The position numbers and the translations under genes were made by a program. A stretch of DNA of 64,000 nt. It comes from Flavobacterium cutihirudinis (GTDB lineage Bacteria > Bacteroidota > Bacteroidia > Flavobacteriales > Flavobacteriaceae). Under the pieces are notes generated by a model. It did no database searches. It was not told where the DNA came from and was given only the letters and a program-made list of their open reading frames with translations. The stretch covers positions 62,001-126,000 of the forward strand of contig NZ_QRDQ01000013.1 in NCBI RefSeq assembly GCF_003385895.1, written 5' to 3'. Positions 52,117 through 61,700 of the stretch are shown in pieces (positions within the stretch are counted from its first letter, which is position 1; every line of letters starts with the position of its first letter).

Positions 52117-53598
52117 TTATTTTGTTGTAAATTCAATTGGAGCGCTTTCAGTCTGGGTTTGACTTAAAGCGGAAATGGCATATATATAATGCTCGAAATC
52201 GGCATTTGGAACTTCTAATTTTGTTGCTGTGGTTACGTAATAAATATTCGCCGGATTTGAGAAATCGGTTATTTTTCCTTTCGGGAATTTATAAATCACA
52301 TATTTCTTATCATTAATTCCTGCCTTCCAGGTCAATGATGCATTATTGCCTTTTTTAGCAAATACAGCATTTGTTGGCGGTTGAGGTTTTATTCTTGTAA
52401 TTCGGTTTGCTTCTGGCGTTAAGGCAATGTATTTATATGGTTTTTGAGTAAGCGGATTTCGCAATGTATCTCCTTTCTTAAAGAATGAATTTGCTGTAAA
52501 ATGCATCGAACCGTCTATTTGAGGTATTTTTCGAATCATTTCAATCTGCTTTACAATTTGATCCGGGCTTCTCCACTCTGGTTCTTTCGCGGTATTCGAA
52601 ATCTTATAATCGCCGTGGCCTACATAAACATTAGTTCCATATTTGTGTGCCGCCCACCATTTTGCCAAAACTTCAAAATTGGCTCTGTCAAAACCAATGT
52701 GCCAATAAATTTGCGGTGTTACATAATCGATCCAGTTTTCTTTTTGCCATTTTAAAATATTGGCATACAAATCGTCATAATTGGTTGCTCCGGCTGTCGT
52801 ATTTGATCCGTCTGAATCTTTGGCAATATTTCTCCAAACACCAAAAGGCGATATTCCGAATTCTACTTCTGGTTTATTCGCAATTATCGTGTCTCTGATT
52901 TGTTTAATAATCAAATCAACATTGTCTCTTCGCCAATCCCCTTTATCTTTAAATTGACGTGGTTCTTTAGCGAAAGCTTTTTCATCAGGGAACTCCTGTC
53001 CTTCAATTTTATATGGATAAAAATAATCATCCATATGAACGGCCTGAATATCATAATTGCGAACTATTTCGCCTACCACAGAAGCCACAAAATCTCTAGT
53101 CTCTTTGTAACCCGGATTAAAATATCTAGATTTTCCGTACGTTAAAAATAATTCTGGTTTTTTAAAATACAAATGTGTTTTTGCCAAAACTTCTTTTACA
53201 GTATCTTTTTGTACACGATACGGATTCAGCCAAACATGAACATTCATTCCTCTTTTTCCGGCTTCATCAATCATCATTTGCAACGGATCAAATCCTGGAG
53301 CTACACCTTGAGTTCCGGTTATCCAATGCGATGCCGGTTCTTTTGTTGATTTGTAATAGGCATCGGCCGTTGGTCGGATTTGAAAAATTACGGTGTTTAA
53401 ATTATTTGATCTTAGATTATCTAAAATCATAATCATTTCAGATTTCATCTGCTTGTCTGATAATCCTGGTTTTGATGGCCAGTCGATATTGTCTACAGTT
53501 GATATCCACGCTGCACGCATTTCTCTTTTTGGTGATTCCTGACTGAAAAGTTTCGTTTGAAACAGCAGTATTAGAATTATGATTTTTAGACTTTTCAT
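52117..53598 (-). CDS. GHL10 (DUF187) glycosidase with Fn3-like tail, DigH-like
   Basis: Start at 53598 (MKSLKIIILILLFQTKLFSQ, signal peptide); the frame extends to 53637 without a signal-like start. 493 aa. The GHL10 barrel runs about 25-350: KREMRAAWISTVDNIDWPSK, NTVIFQIRPTADAYY, VHVWLNPYRV, DIQAVHMDDYFYPY, EFGISPFGVWRN, IDYVTPQIYWHIGF. A Fn3-like domain follows (about 390-490). E. coli DigH of this family cuts denuded peptidoglycan glycan strands (family knowledge). It ends 13 bp before the GH20 gene and begins the GHL10-GH20-hydrolase-namZ order, which supports a cell-wall role. Confidence 0.85.
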   Translation of the reverse strand: MKSLKIIILILLFQTKLFSQESPKREMRAAWISTVDNIDWPSKPGLSDKQMKSEMIMILDNLRSNNLNTVIFQIRPTADAYYKSTKEPASHWITGTQGVAPGFDPLQMMIDEAGKRGMNVHVWLNPYRVQKDTVKEVLAKTHLYFKKPELFLTYGKSRYFNPGYKETRDFVASVVGEIVRNYDIQAVHMDDYFYPYKIEGQEFPDEKAFAKEPRQFKDKGDWRRDNVDLIIKQIRDTIIANKPEVEFGISPFGVWRNIAKDSDGSNTTAGATNYDDLYANILKWQKENWIDYVTPQIYWHIGFDRANFEVLAKWWAAHKYGTNVYVGHGDYKISNTAKEPEWRSPDQIVKQIEMIRKIPQIDGSMHFTANSFFKKGDTLRNPLTQKPYKYIALTPEANRITRIKPQPPTNAVFAKKGNNASLTWKAGINDKKYVIYKFPKGKITDFSNPANIYYVTTATKLEVPNADFEHYIYAISALSQTQTESAPIEFTTK

Positions 53599-53650
53599 AA
53601 GGTTGTGTTTTTGGTTCGTTAATGTTGTAAAAAACAAATGCAGGCTATTT

Positions 53651-53680
53651 TTTTCTCTCGCAGATTTAGCAGATTCAACA
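53651..53680. repeat. degenerate half copy of repeat family C
   Basis: CTCTCGCAGATTTAGCAGAT resembles one arm of the element at 48192-48270. The other arm is not conserved. Confidence 0.5.
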
Positions 53681-53758
53681 GATTAATTTGTGCAATTAGT
53701 GGCGAAAAAATCTTTTATATCAACTTAATCTGTGGCTATTCTAATTGGCTAAAAAATA

Positions 53759-53785
53759 CCTAACAGGTTTTGAAAACCTGTTAGG
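53759..53785. repeat. perfect 27-bp palindrome
   Basis: Arms CCTAACAGGTTTT (53759-53771) and its exact complement (53773-53785) separated by a single G. It lies in the GHL10 to esterase gap. The single-nucleotide loop fits a cruciform or REP-type unit better than a transcript hairpin. Confidence 0.65.
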
Positions 53786-53804
53786 ATAGGTAACCAACCA
53801 AGTT

Positions 53805-53839
53805 TTATGTGTTGCTTTATCGTCTATTGCAACACATAA
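53805..53839 (-). terminator. hairpin after the esterase gene
   Basis: Arms TTATGTGTTGC (53805-53815) and GCAACACATAA (53829-53839) with 13-nt loop, next to T/A runs, 8 bp past the esterase stop codon. Confidence 0.65.
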
Positions 53840-53846
53840 GTTTTTA

Positions 53847-54668
53847 TTATTTTGTTTTCTCTTTGAAAAAATTATTGAAGAACAATAATTGGAACTTTAA
53901 TGAATTTTCCCAATAAGCCAAATTATGTTCTCCCGGACGTTCGATGTAATCGTGATTTATTTTTAATGCCAACATTTTTTGATGAAGTTGCCTGTTTACT
54001 TCCATAAAAAAATCATCAACGCCGCAATCTATAATCAGTTTTAAATTATTGTCTTTTACCAGATCAAGCATATTGGTAACAGTATTTTTATCCCAATTTT
54101 CAGGGAAATCGGTTATTGAACCAAGACGTTTTTTTATGTCCCAATTTTCCGGAAACGGACGAAAATCAACTCCGCCACTCATACTTCCTGCTGCGCCAAA
54201 TACATCCTGATGCTTAAATGATAAATACAAAGCGCCGTGTCCGCCCATGCTCAAACCTGTTATCGCTCTGCCTTCGCGTTTCGAAATTGTTTTGTAATTT
54301 TTATCTATAAAAGGAACTAATTCATTGATTACATAAGTTTCATATTTAAAACTCGGATCTATTGGGCTATCAAAATACCAGCTTGAATAATTTCCGTCAA
54401 CACCGATCGCTATAAAACCGTATTGATCAACCTGTTTGCCAAGGTCTTTAAAGTCTTTTGCCCAACTTCTGTAATTGCCGCTGTAGCCGTGAAGAAGATA
54501 CACAACCGGAAATCTATCTTTACTTTTTTTATAATTATCAGGAACTATTACACAGGTTTTTATATTCTTATTCATTGAAGAACTGAAAACCTGAATGGTA
54601 TCTATTTTGGCTGCTTTTGCAGAAAAAAATACGAATGTCAGAAGTAGAGTGAAGATTGCTTTTTTCAT
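53847..54668 (-). CDS. alpha/beta-hydrolase esterase (esterase D type), secreted
   Basis: 273 aa with signal peptide (AIFTLLLTFVFFSAKAA). FPVVYLLHGYSGN is the oxyanion region, GLSMGGHG has nucleophile Ser140, IIDCGVDDFF supplies Asp218 or 219, and RPGEHNLAYW has His248. This is the putative-esterase family (PF00756) that includes feruloyl and acetyl esterases and antigen 85. Substrate unknown. It is 41 bp downstream of the FAD oxidase gene, so probably co-transcribed from the promoter at 57672-57679. Confidence 0.88.
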   Translation of the reverse strand: MKKAIFTLLLTFVFFSAKAAKIDTIQVFSSSMNKNIKTCVIVPDNYKKSKDRFPVVYLLHGYSGNYRSWAKDFKDLGKQVDQYGFIAIGVDGNYSSWYFDSPIDPSFKYETYVINELVPFIDKNYKTISKREGRAITGLSMGGHGALYLSFKHQDVFGAAGSMSGGVDFRPFPENWDIKKRLGSITDFPENWDKNTVTNMLDLVKDNNLKLIIDCGVDDFFMEVNRQLHQKMLALKINHDYIERPGEHNLAYWENSLKFQLLFFNNFFKEKTK

Positions 54669-54709
54669 AAAATCTTTTTTAAACGGTTAGATCATCAAAT
54701 TTCAGAAAC

Positions 54710-57625
54710 TTATTTCAAACAATCTCTTAAAATCGTTACAGGATGCATTGCTTTTCTATTTGTTCCGTCAAAAATCTGATGACGACAACTTGTTCCTGCT
54801 GCTGCAATTGCTGTTGTTGCTTCCGTTGCTCGAATTTTTGGAAACAATGTATCCTCACCCATTTGCATGCTTATATCATAATGTTCTTTTTCGTAACCAA
54901 ATGAACCTGCCATTCCGCAACAACCTGAATTATAAATGGTAACCGAACTGTTTTTTGGCAAATTCAGCATCGCAAAAGAAGCTTCAACCGTACTTAAGGA
55001 TTTCTGATGGCAGTGTCCGTGAATCTTTATAGTTTTTTCCTTATCGGAAAATTGTCCTGAATGGATTTTCTCTTTTGTAATTTCTCTTTTAAAGAATTCT
55101 TCTATTGTAAAAGTATTTTTCGAAAGTTTTTCAGCACTTTCTTTGTCTTTTGCCAAACGAATGTATTCGTCTCTAAAAGACAAAATTGCAGATGGTTCAA
55201 TTCCGATTAAAGGTGTATCTTCTGAAATTAAATCTTTAAAAATAGTCACATTTTTATTTGCAATTTCCTGCGCTTGCTCGAGAAAACCTTTAGAAATAAA
55301 GGCTCTTCCGCTTTCTTCGTGATTGATTATTTCTACCTTATAACCTAAAGCAGTCAATAATTCATAAGCATCAATTCCGACTTGAACGTCATAATAGTTG
55401 GTAAATTCATCGCAAAAAAGATACACTTTGCCATTTGCGAAAGAATTGTTTTCTGCCAATTTTCGGTTCTTCGCATACCATTTTCTGAAAGTTGCGGGAG
55501 CCAATAACGGAACTTGTCTTTTTGGAGCAATTCCCATACTTTTTTTGACCAAAGACAAATTAGAAACAAAATTCGTCATCGTTGGCGTAATACTTCCGAG
55601 CTTATTTAATTTGGAATTAAAAGCAAATATTTTACTGCGAAGCGAAAAACCATTTGCTTTTTGGTACTGATATAAAAATTCCGATTTTAAAGTCGCAATA
55701 TCAACATTACTAGGGCATTCGCTTGCACAAGCTTTACAACTTACACATAACTCAAATACTTTATATAATTCTTCGTGATCAAATTTATTATCCTTTTCAG
55801 AATGAGTAAGATATTCTCGAAGTGCATTGGCTCTGGCGCGAGTTGTATCTTTTTCGTTTCGGGTTGCACGGTAACTCGGGCATAAAGTACCGCCGGCAGA
55901 AGGCAGTTTGCGACAATCGCCCGAACCGTTGCATTTTTCGGCGGCGCGTAAAACTCCTAAACTGTCTGAGAAATCCTGAATGGTTTTAATTTCCGGTTCA
56001 ATCCTTCCTGCTTCAAAACGAAGGTTTTCATCCATTTTAGAAGTATTTACAATTTTCCCAACGTTTAAAATGGTATTGGGATCAAATGCTTTTTTTATTC
56101 GTTTCAGCAGTTCGTAGTTTTTATCGCCTATCATAAAAGGGAGAAATTCGCCTCTTAAAATTCCGTCGCCATGTTCACCGCTTAACGAACCTCTGTATTT
56201 TTTTACCAAATGTGCCACTTCCGTGGATAAATTTCTAAACTGATGTAATCCCTCTTTTGTTTTTAAATTTATCTTCGGACGCAAATGCAATTCTCCAGCT
56301 CCCGCATGCGCATAATAAATGGCACTTTGTCCGTGTCTTTCCATCATGGCTGCAAAATCGGCAATATAATTTGGAAGATCACTTAATTCTACTGCTGTAT
56401 CTTCAATTGAATCAGCAGCTTTATCATCGCCTACAATACTTCCTAAAAGGCCTAAACCAGCTTTACGAACCTCATTAACTTTGTCAATGTCTGTTCCGTA
56501 AATTTTTGGCAAAGCATATCCGAAACCATTATTTTCTAAATCTCTAATTAATGCATCGGCTTGTAATTCGGCATCTTCCATGCTAATGTGCGATCCAACT
56601 TCAAGCATAATAACTGCTTTAGGTTCTCCCACAATAAAAAATCGGTTTTTTGCTTGTTCTCTATTGGTTTTGGTACAATCTAAAATAGTGTCGTCCATCA
56701 TTTCACAAGTATACAAATGATGTTTCATTGCGGTAACAACCGCTTCTAAACTTTCCTGAATAGTATGAAAATGCGCCACAACCATAATAGTATTGGTTGG
56801 TGGTAAATCGTCAACTTTCAGCGTGATTTCTGTAGTAAAAGCAAGAGTTCCTTCACTTCCGCAAAGCAATTTACCTAGATTTATAGTGTCTTCTGTACCT
56901 GAAAACAATTTAGATTTTAATAATATATCAATCGCGTAACCCGTATTTCTTCTGTGAATTTCAGGTTTTGGGAATTCCCTATGAATTTCTTCTTGATTTT
57001 CTTTATTCGACAACTCTTCGTAAATCGTTTGATAGATTTTATTTTCGAGCGTATCCCCTTTTGTTTTCTCAATAAATTCCTCCGAAGACAAATCCTTAAA
57101 AACCACTTTACTTCCGTCACTTAAAACTGCTTTGATTTCAACAATTTTATCTCGGGTCACGCCATATCGAATAGAAGTTGTTCCTGAGGAATTATTCCCG
57201 ACCATACCGCCAATCATGCAGCGATTTGTAGTTGAGGTTGTCGGGCTGAAAAATAATCCGTGCGGTTTTAAGTATAAATTCAGTTCATCGCGAATTACTC
57301 CTGGTTGTACTGTTATGGTTTTCTTTTGAGCATCAAAAGCAACAATCTTAGTAAAATGTTTAGAAACATCTACAATAATTCCGTTTCCAACAGTTTGCCC
57401 AGCCAGCGAAGTTCCTGCTGTTCTAGGTGTTATTGAAATATTATTTTCTGAAGCAAAACGAATTATTTTTACAATATCTTCTTCGGTTTTTGGAACCGCA
57501 ACAGCTTCCGGAATAATTCTATAAGCAGAAGCATCTGTAGCGTAAAGCTTTTTATGAAGTTCATCATAAAATAGATTTCCTTCTAATGAATCGGATAATT
57601 GTTGAAATGGGAAAGAATTGGGCAT
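54710..57625 (-). CDS. FAD/Fe-S 2-hydroxyacid (D-lactate or glycolate type) dehydrogenase, fused
   Basis: 971 aa. N-terminal FAD_binding_4 domain with ITPRTAGTSLAGQTVGNGIIV (within the first 80 residues), FAD-linked oxidase C-terminal domain (to about 460, with SGEHGDGILRGEF), then Fe-S modules: CNGSGDCRKLP and CVSCKACASECPSNVD, and a CCG-type heterodisulfide-like tail (HGHCHQKSLS; GCCGMAGSFGYE). This fuses GlcD-like and GlcF-like parts, a known D-lactate dehydrogenase/glycolate oxidase form. No signal peptide; acts at the inner face of the membrane. The nearby cell-wall-salvage genes would make D-lactate a plausible substrate (inference). Confidence 0.93.
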   Translation of the reverse strand: MPNSFPFQQLSDSLEGNLFYDELHKKLYATDASAYRIIPEAVAVPKTEEDIVKIIRFASENNISITPRTAGTSLAGQTVGNGIIVDVSKHFTKIVAFDAQKKTITVQPGVIRDELNLYLKPHGLFFSPTTSTTNRCMIGGMVGNNSSGTTSIRYGVTRDKIVEIKAVLSDGSKVVFKDLSSEEFIEKTKGDTLENKIYQTIYEELSNKENQEEIHREFPKPEIHRRNTGYAIDILLKSKLFSGTEDTINLGKLLCGSEGTLAFTTEITLKVDDLPPTNTIMVVAHFHTIQESLEAVVTAMKHHLYTCEMMDDTILDCTKTNREQAKNRFFIVGEPKAVIMLEVGSHISMEDAELQADALIRDLENNGFGYALPKIYGTDIDKVNEVRKAGLGLLGSIVGDDKAADSIEDTAVELSDLPNYIADFAAMMERHGQSAIYYAHAGAGELHLRPKINLKTKEGLHQFRNLSTEVAHLVKKYRGSLSGEHGDGILRGEFLPFMIGDKNYELLKRIKKAFDPNTILNVGKIVNTSKMDENLRFEAGRIEPEIKTIQDFSDSLGVLRAAEKCNGSGDCRKLPSAGGTLCPSYRATRNEKDTTRARANALREYLTHSEKDNKFDHEELYKVFELCVSCKACASECPSNVDIATLKSEFLYQYQKANGFSLRSKIFAFNSKLNKLGSITPTMTNFVSNLSLVKKSMGIAPKRQVPLLAPATFRKWYAKNRKLAENNSFANGKVYLFCDEFTNYYDVQVGIDAYELLTALGYKVEIINHEESGRAFISKGFLEQAQEIANKNVTIFKDLISEDTPLIGIEPSAILSFRDEYIRLAKDKESAEKLSKNTFTIEEFFKREITKEKIHSGQFSDKEKTIKIHGHCHQKSLSTVEASFAMLNLPKNSSVTIYNSGCCGMAGSFGYEKEHYDISMQMGEDTLFPKIRATEATTAIAAAGTSCRHQIFDGTNRKAMHPVTILRDCLK

Positions 57626-57671
57626 TGAGTAAGTATTGTTTTTTTAATACAAATGGTAAACTTTAATTTAA

Positions 57672-57679
57672 CAAATATA
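57672..57679 (-). promoter_or_regulatory. -7 box of the FAD/Fe-S oxidase promoter
   Basis: TATATTTG on the minus strand, 47 bp before the ATG at 57625. No clear -33 element. The inverted repeat at 57707-57753 begins 27 bp further upstream. Confidence 0.5.
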
Positions 57680-57706
57680 TACAAAAAACAAACTGATTTC
57701 ATTATT

Positions 57707-57753
57707 TTGCGTTATTTAACAAAATTAAATTTAAAACACGAAAAATAACGCAA
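57707..57753. promoter_or_regulatory. DeoR-type operator candidate upstream of the FAD/Fe-S oxidase
   Basis: TTGCGTTATTT (57707-57717) and its exact complement AAATAACGCAA (57743-57753), 25 bp apart. The same word recurs directly repeated upstream of the SusC-like gene (58659-58679). Both flank the deoR gene. Confidence 0.65.
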
Positions 57754-57775
57754 GTATTAAAAAGCAAATTACAAA

Positions 57776-58525
57776 TTAAAGTACAAAAACCCCAGATTTT
57801 TTATACTCATCGAACCTTGAATCATTCGGATCTAACTCTGTAACGATAGTATCCAACTGACTAATTTCGCAAACACTATGCGGCATTTTTGTATCCAGTT
57901 TATTTGAAGTAAACATAGAAACCACTCTATCAGAAGCCTCAATCATAGCTTTCTTGACAATTGACACTTCGTAACCAACTTCAGTAAGCCCTTGTTTTAC
58001 ATTAATGCTACTGGCACCGATGAAGCAAATATCGGCCTTAATTTTGGAAACAACCTGAATTACATCCATACCAATTGTCACCATTGCGTTTTTCTGCATC
58101 TTTCCTCCAATAAATATCAAATCAATATTTGGATGTTGTGACAATTGCATGGCTATTGGCAAACTATACGTATATATAGTAGCTTTTAATTCTGCAGGAA
58201 TAAGCTTTGCGAAAACCAAATTTGTACTTCCTCCACTCATAATAATAACCTGTCCGTCACGTAATAAAGATAATGCCTTAGCTACAATTCTCTTTTTTTC
58301 CTCCTCGGCGTTAATATCAATATTAAAAACATCGGCAGCTTTTTCTTTAACCTGAACTGCACCTCCATAAACCTTCTCAAGTAGCTTCTTGCCGTCCAAC
58401 TCGTTTAAATCCCTTCTTATTGTATCCTCAGACAAATCCAACGCAAGTGCCAAATCTGTCGTAACAACTTTTTGCTCTTCAATAAGTTTGGTCATTATAT
58501 ATTTATGTCTTTCCGCTTTCAGCAT
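57776..58525 (-). CDS. DeoR/GlpR-family transcriptional regulator
   Basis: 249 aa, full family length. The DeoR helix-turn-helix is residues 6-57 (LDLSEDTIRRDLNELDGKKLLEKVYGGAV) and the DeoR C-terminal sensor domain (LLRDGQVIIMSGGSTNLVFAKL; FIGGKMQKNAMVTIGMD; KADICFIGASSI) has the usual phosphosugar-type fold. It is divergent from the SusC-like gene and convergent in order with the oxidase. TGCGTTATTT sites on either side are its likely targets. Its own -7 box may be TATATTTG at 58557-58550. Confidence 0.95.
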   Translation of the reverse strand: MLKAERHKYIMTKLIEEQKVVTTDLALALDLSEDTIRRDLNELDGKKLLEKVYGGAVQVKEKAADVFNIDINAEEEKKRIVAKALSLLRDGQVIIMSGGSTNLVFAKLIPAELKATIYTYSLPIAMQLSQHPNIDLIFIGGKMQKNAMVTIGMDVIQVVSKIKADICFIGASSINVKQGLTEVGYEVSIVKKAMIEASDRVVSMFTSNKLDTKMPHSVCEISQLDTIVTELDPNDSRFDEYKKSGVFVL

Positions 58526-58773
58526 TTTCCAGAGATTAAAAATTCAGAACAAATATATCAAATAATTCTATTCACCGACAGAAGATATGTTAAGAAATGC
58601 AATAGTTTGCGTTTTTTGAATTATACATAACAACAGGAGGGAATTGACATACAAAATATGCGTTATTTTGCGTTATTTTTAGCTGTTTTATAAAAAATAT
58701 TACAAAATGTCGCATTTATATGCAATAAATAAATATATTTGCTCAACAACAACCATAAAAAACCAGATTAATC
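58526..58773. promoter_or_regulatory. divergent promoter region deoR / susC-like
   Basis: 248 bp. -7 box of deoR at 58557-58550 (minus). TGCGTTATTT repeated at 58659-58668 and 58669-58678, and a related TTTGCGTTTTTT about 58606-58617. For the plus strand, TATATTTG at 58734-58741 is a -7 box 32 bp before the susC-like ATG. Confidence 0.6.
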
Positions 58774-61700
58774 ATGAAAAAATTACTCTTTATTACAGTG
58801 TTGGTTTTGTGCATTCAAACAGCATTTGGACAAGCAAAAACAATTACTGGAACAGTAAAAAGCAAATCAGATGGAATTCCAATTCCTGGAGTTACGGTCC
58901 TGATTCAGGGGACATCAAACGGTACAACCACTGATTTTGATGGAAACTACAGCATCAGCATCGCACCAGGACGAAGCCTTGCTTTTAGCTATATGGGGTT
59001 TGAAACCTCTGTAGTAAAAGTCGAAGGACAACAAAAAATTAATGTCGAGCTTTCTGAAAGCACTTCAAAACTTGACGAAGTTGTAGTCGTAGGATTCTCT
59101 TCTCAAAAGAAAACAAACTTAACTGGAGCTGTTGCCTCAATCGATGTAGCTAAAACTATTGGAAGCAGACCGCTTACAGATGTTAGTAAAGCTTTGCAAG
59201 GAACTACACCAGGTGTAAACATTAATTTTAACTCAGGAAACATTAATCGCGCCGCAAAAATTAACATTCGTGGAGCTGGTACTGTTAACGGTTCTGATGA
59301 TCCATTAATATTAGTAGACGGTGTTCCTACAGATTTATCATTGATCAATCCGAATGATATTGCGACGATGTCTGTACTTAAAGATGCTGCTTCTGCATCT
59401 ATTTATGGTGCTCGTGCTGCTTTTGGTGTTGTTCTTATTACAACAAAAGGAGGAAAAACAGGCGAAGGAAAAGTGAAATTTTCTTATTCTGCCAATACTG
59501 CTTTTACTAACCCAATTTCTACGCTTAAATTCTTAGATCCAACAGAAGAAATTCCAGGATTAATTGCAGCTGGAACAAGAACAGATGGTTCAACACCGGA
59601 GATTTTTGGTCAGAACTACAGCATTTTATTAGACGGAATTAAAAACTGGAAAGAAAAATACGAAAACAATCGTACAAGCCGTGAAATGGTTTACGGAGAA
59701 GATTGGGAGATAAAAAATGGTGTTCCTTATTTTTACAGAGTTTGGGATGCCAACAAAGAATTATATGCAAAAGATGCGCTACAAACAACTCACAATGTTT
59801 CTGCGCAAGGTAATTTAGGAGATAAAAGTTCATTCTTCGCTTCATTCGGACTTACAAACCAAGATGGTATGTTAAGAGTGAATCAGGAAAAAAGACAAAG
59901 AATCAACATCAATTTAGGTTTTACAACAAAATTAGCGGATTGGCTTACTGGAGATTTCAAAGTAATGACAATCAACAGCTCTTACGATCAGCCTTTTAAC
60001 TACTATGGTGGTTCTGGAACTGATGATACTGGCTACGGTGGATATTTTGGTTATGCACTTCGTTGGGGGCAATATTTCCCAAATTTTGGAACATACAGAG
60101 GATACAATTTCCGTACTGCGGGAGGATATTTATCTAATGCTTCACGAAATGAAAACAATAGACGTAATACAAGGCTAAGCGCAAGATTTACTGCAGATAT
60201 TACAAAAGATTTAAATCTTATCACTGAAGTAAGCAGCGTAAACGACTATTACAACAGAAAACAAAACGGTGGTAAATTCTTAGCGTGGGACAGCTGGTCT
60301 TCAATGCCATACGATGCTACTACAATTCAAACTGCTGTACCTGCAACGCTTGAAACAGGAAATGACTTTGTAGGACAGTCAAAACAAGAGTCAACAACAA
60401 ATGTTGTGAACATTTATGGTAACTACAAAAAACAATTTGACAAGCATAATTTCAAATTCTTAGCTGGTTTCAACTCGGAGTGGCAGAATTTCTCTCGTAA
60501 TTATGCAAGAAGAAATACACTTTTGGACAAATCTAAACCAGAATTTAACCTTGCTGTAGGTGAGCAATTTGTTTCTGGAGCTGCAAACAAAGATTTAAAT
60601 CCAACGGTAACAGAATACTCAATTGCAGGTTTCTTTGGGCGTGTAAATTATGATTACAACGGAATTTATTTAGTTGAGCTTAACGCTCGTTACGATGGTT
60701 CTTCAAGATTCCCAACTAACGAACAATGGGGATTCTTCCCTTCTGCTTCTGTAGGATACAAAATTGTAAACGAGAAATTTATGGAAGGAACACGCAGCTG
60801 GTTGAACGACCTTAAATTGCGTGGATCTATAGGATCTATCGGTAACCAGAATGTTGGAAACAATGCTTTCTTAGCAATCATGAATGCTAAAAATCCTTCT
60901 TGGGTAAATAGTGGCGCTACAATTCCGCCTTCTACTGATTTACCAACAAACGTAGACCCTGCATTAACTTGGGAAAAAGTATTGACTAAAGATGTTGGTG
61001 TCGATGTTAAAATATTTGATATGCTTGGTGCTTCTTTTGACTGGTATCAGCGTGATACAAAAGGAATGCTTGCTCCGGGTATAACACTTCCGGGTTCATT
61101 TGGACAGAGTTCTGCACAGACTAACTCAGGAAACATGAGAACTAAAGGTTGGGAGCTTTCATTGAACTTTAACAAAGAATTGAGCGAAACTGCTTCATTT
61201 TTCGTAGATCTTGCTTTATCTGATTCTAAATCGGTTATTACAAAATGGAACAACACTTCTAAATTATTAGCTTTAGTAACACCGGATACAAGACCTTATT
61301 ATGATGGTTTCGAAATTGGTCAAATCTGGGGATTAACCAGTGACAGACTTCTTCAGGCTGATGATGTAATTACTAACAATGGTAAAACAGTAAATGGCGT
61401 TGACTACTCTAAAACAATGGGTGGAAACTTTAAATACGGAGCGGGAGACGTTCACTATGTAGATGTAGACGGCGATGGAGCAATTACTCGTGGAGCAGGA
61501 ACTGCTGACGATCACGGAGATTTGAAAAAAATTGGTAACTCAACTCCACGTTACAGATATGGTATCACATTAGGTGGTAAATTCCGCGGATTTGATATTT
61601 CTGCTTTCTTCCAGGGAGTTGGAAAACGTGATTACTGGGCTGCTTCTGATGCTGTATTGCCTTTCTATCGTGCTCCTCAGCAAATGTATGCAAACCAGGC

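Noticed and set aside
48192..53785. possible CRISPR array because of several repeats
   Set aside because: Repeats are inverted pairs of different types, not regularly spaced direct repeats, and no cas genes are present.
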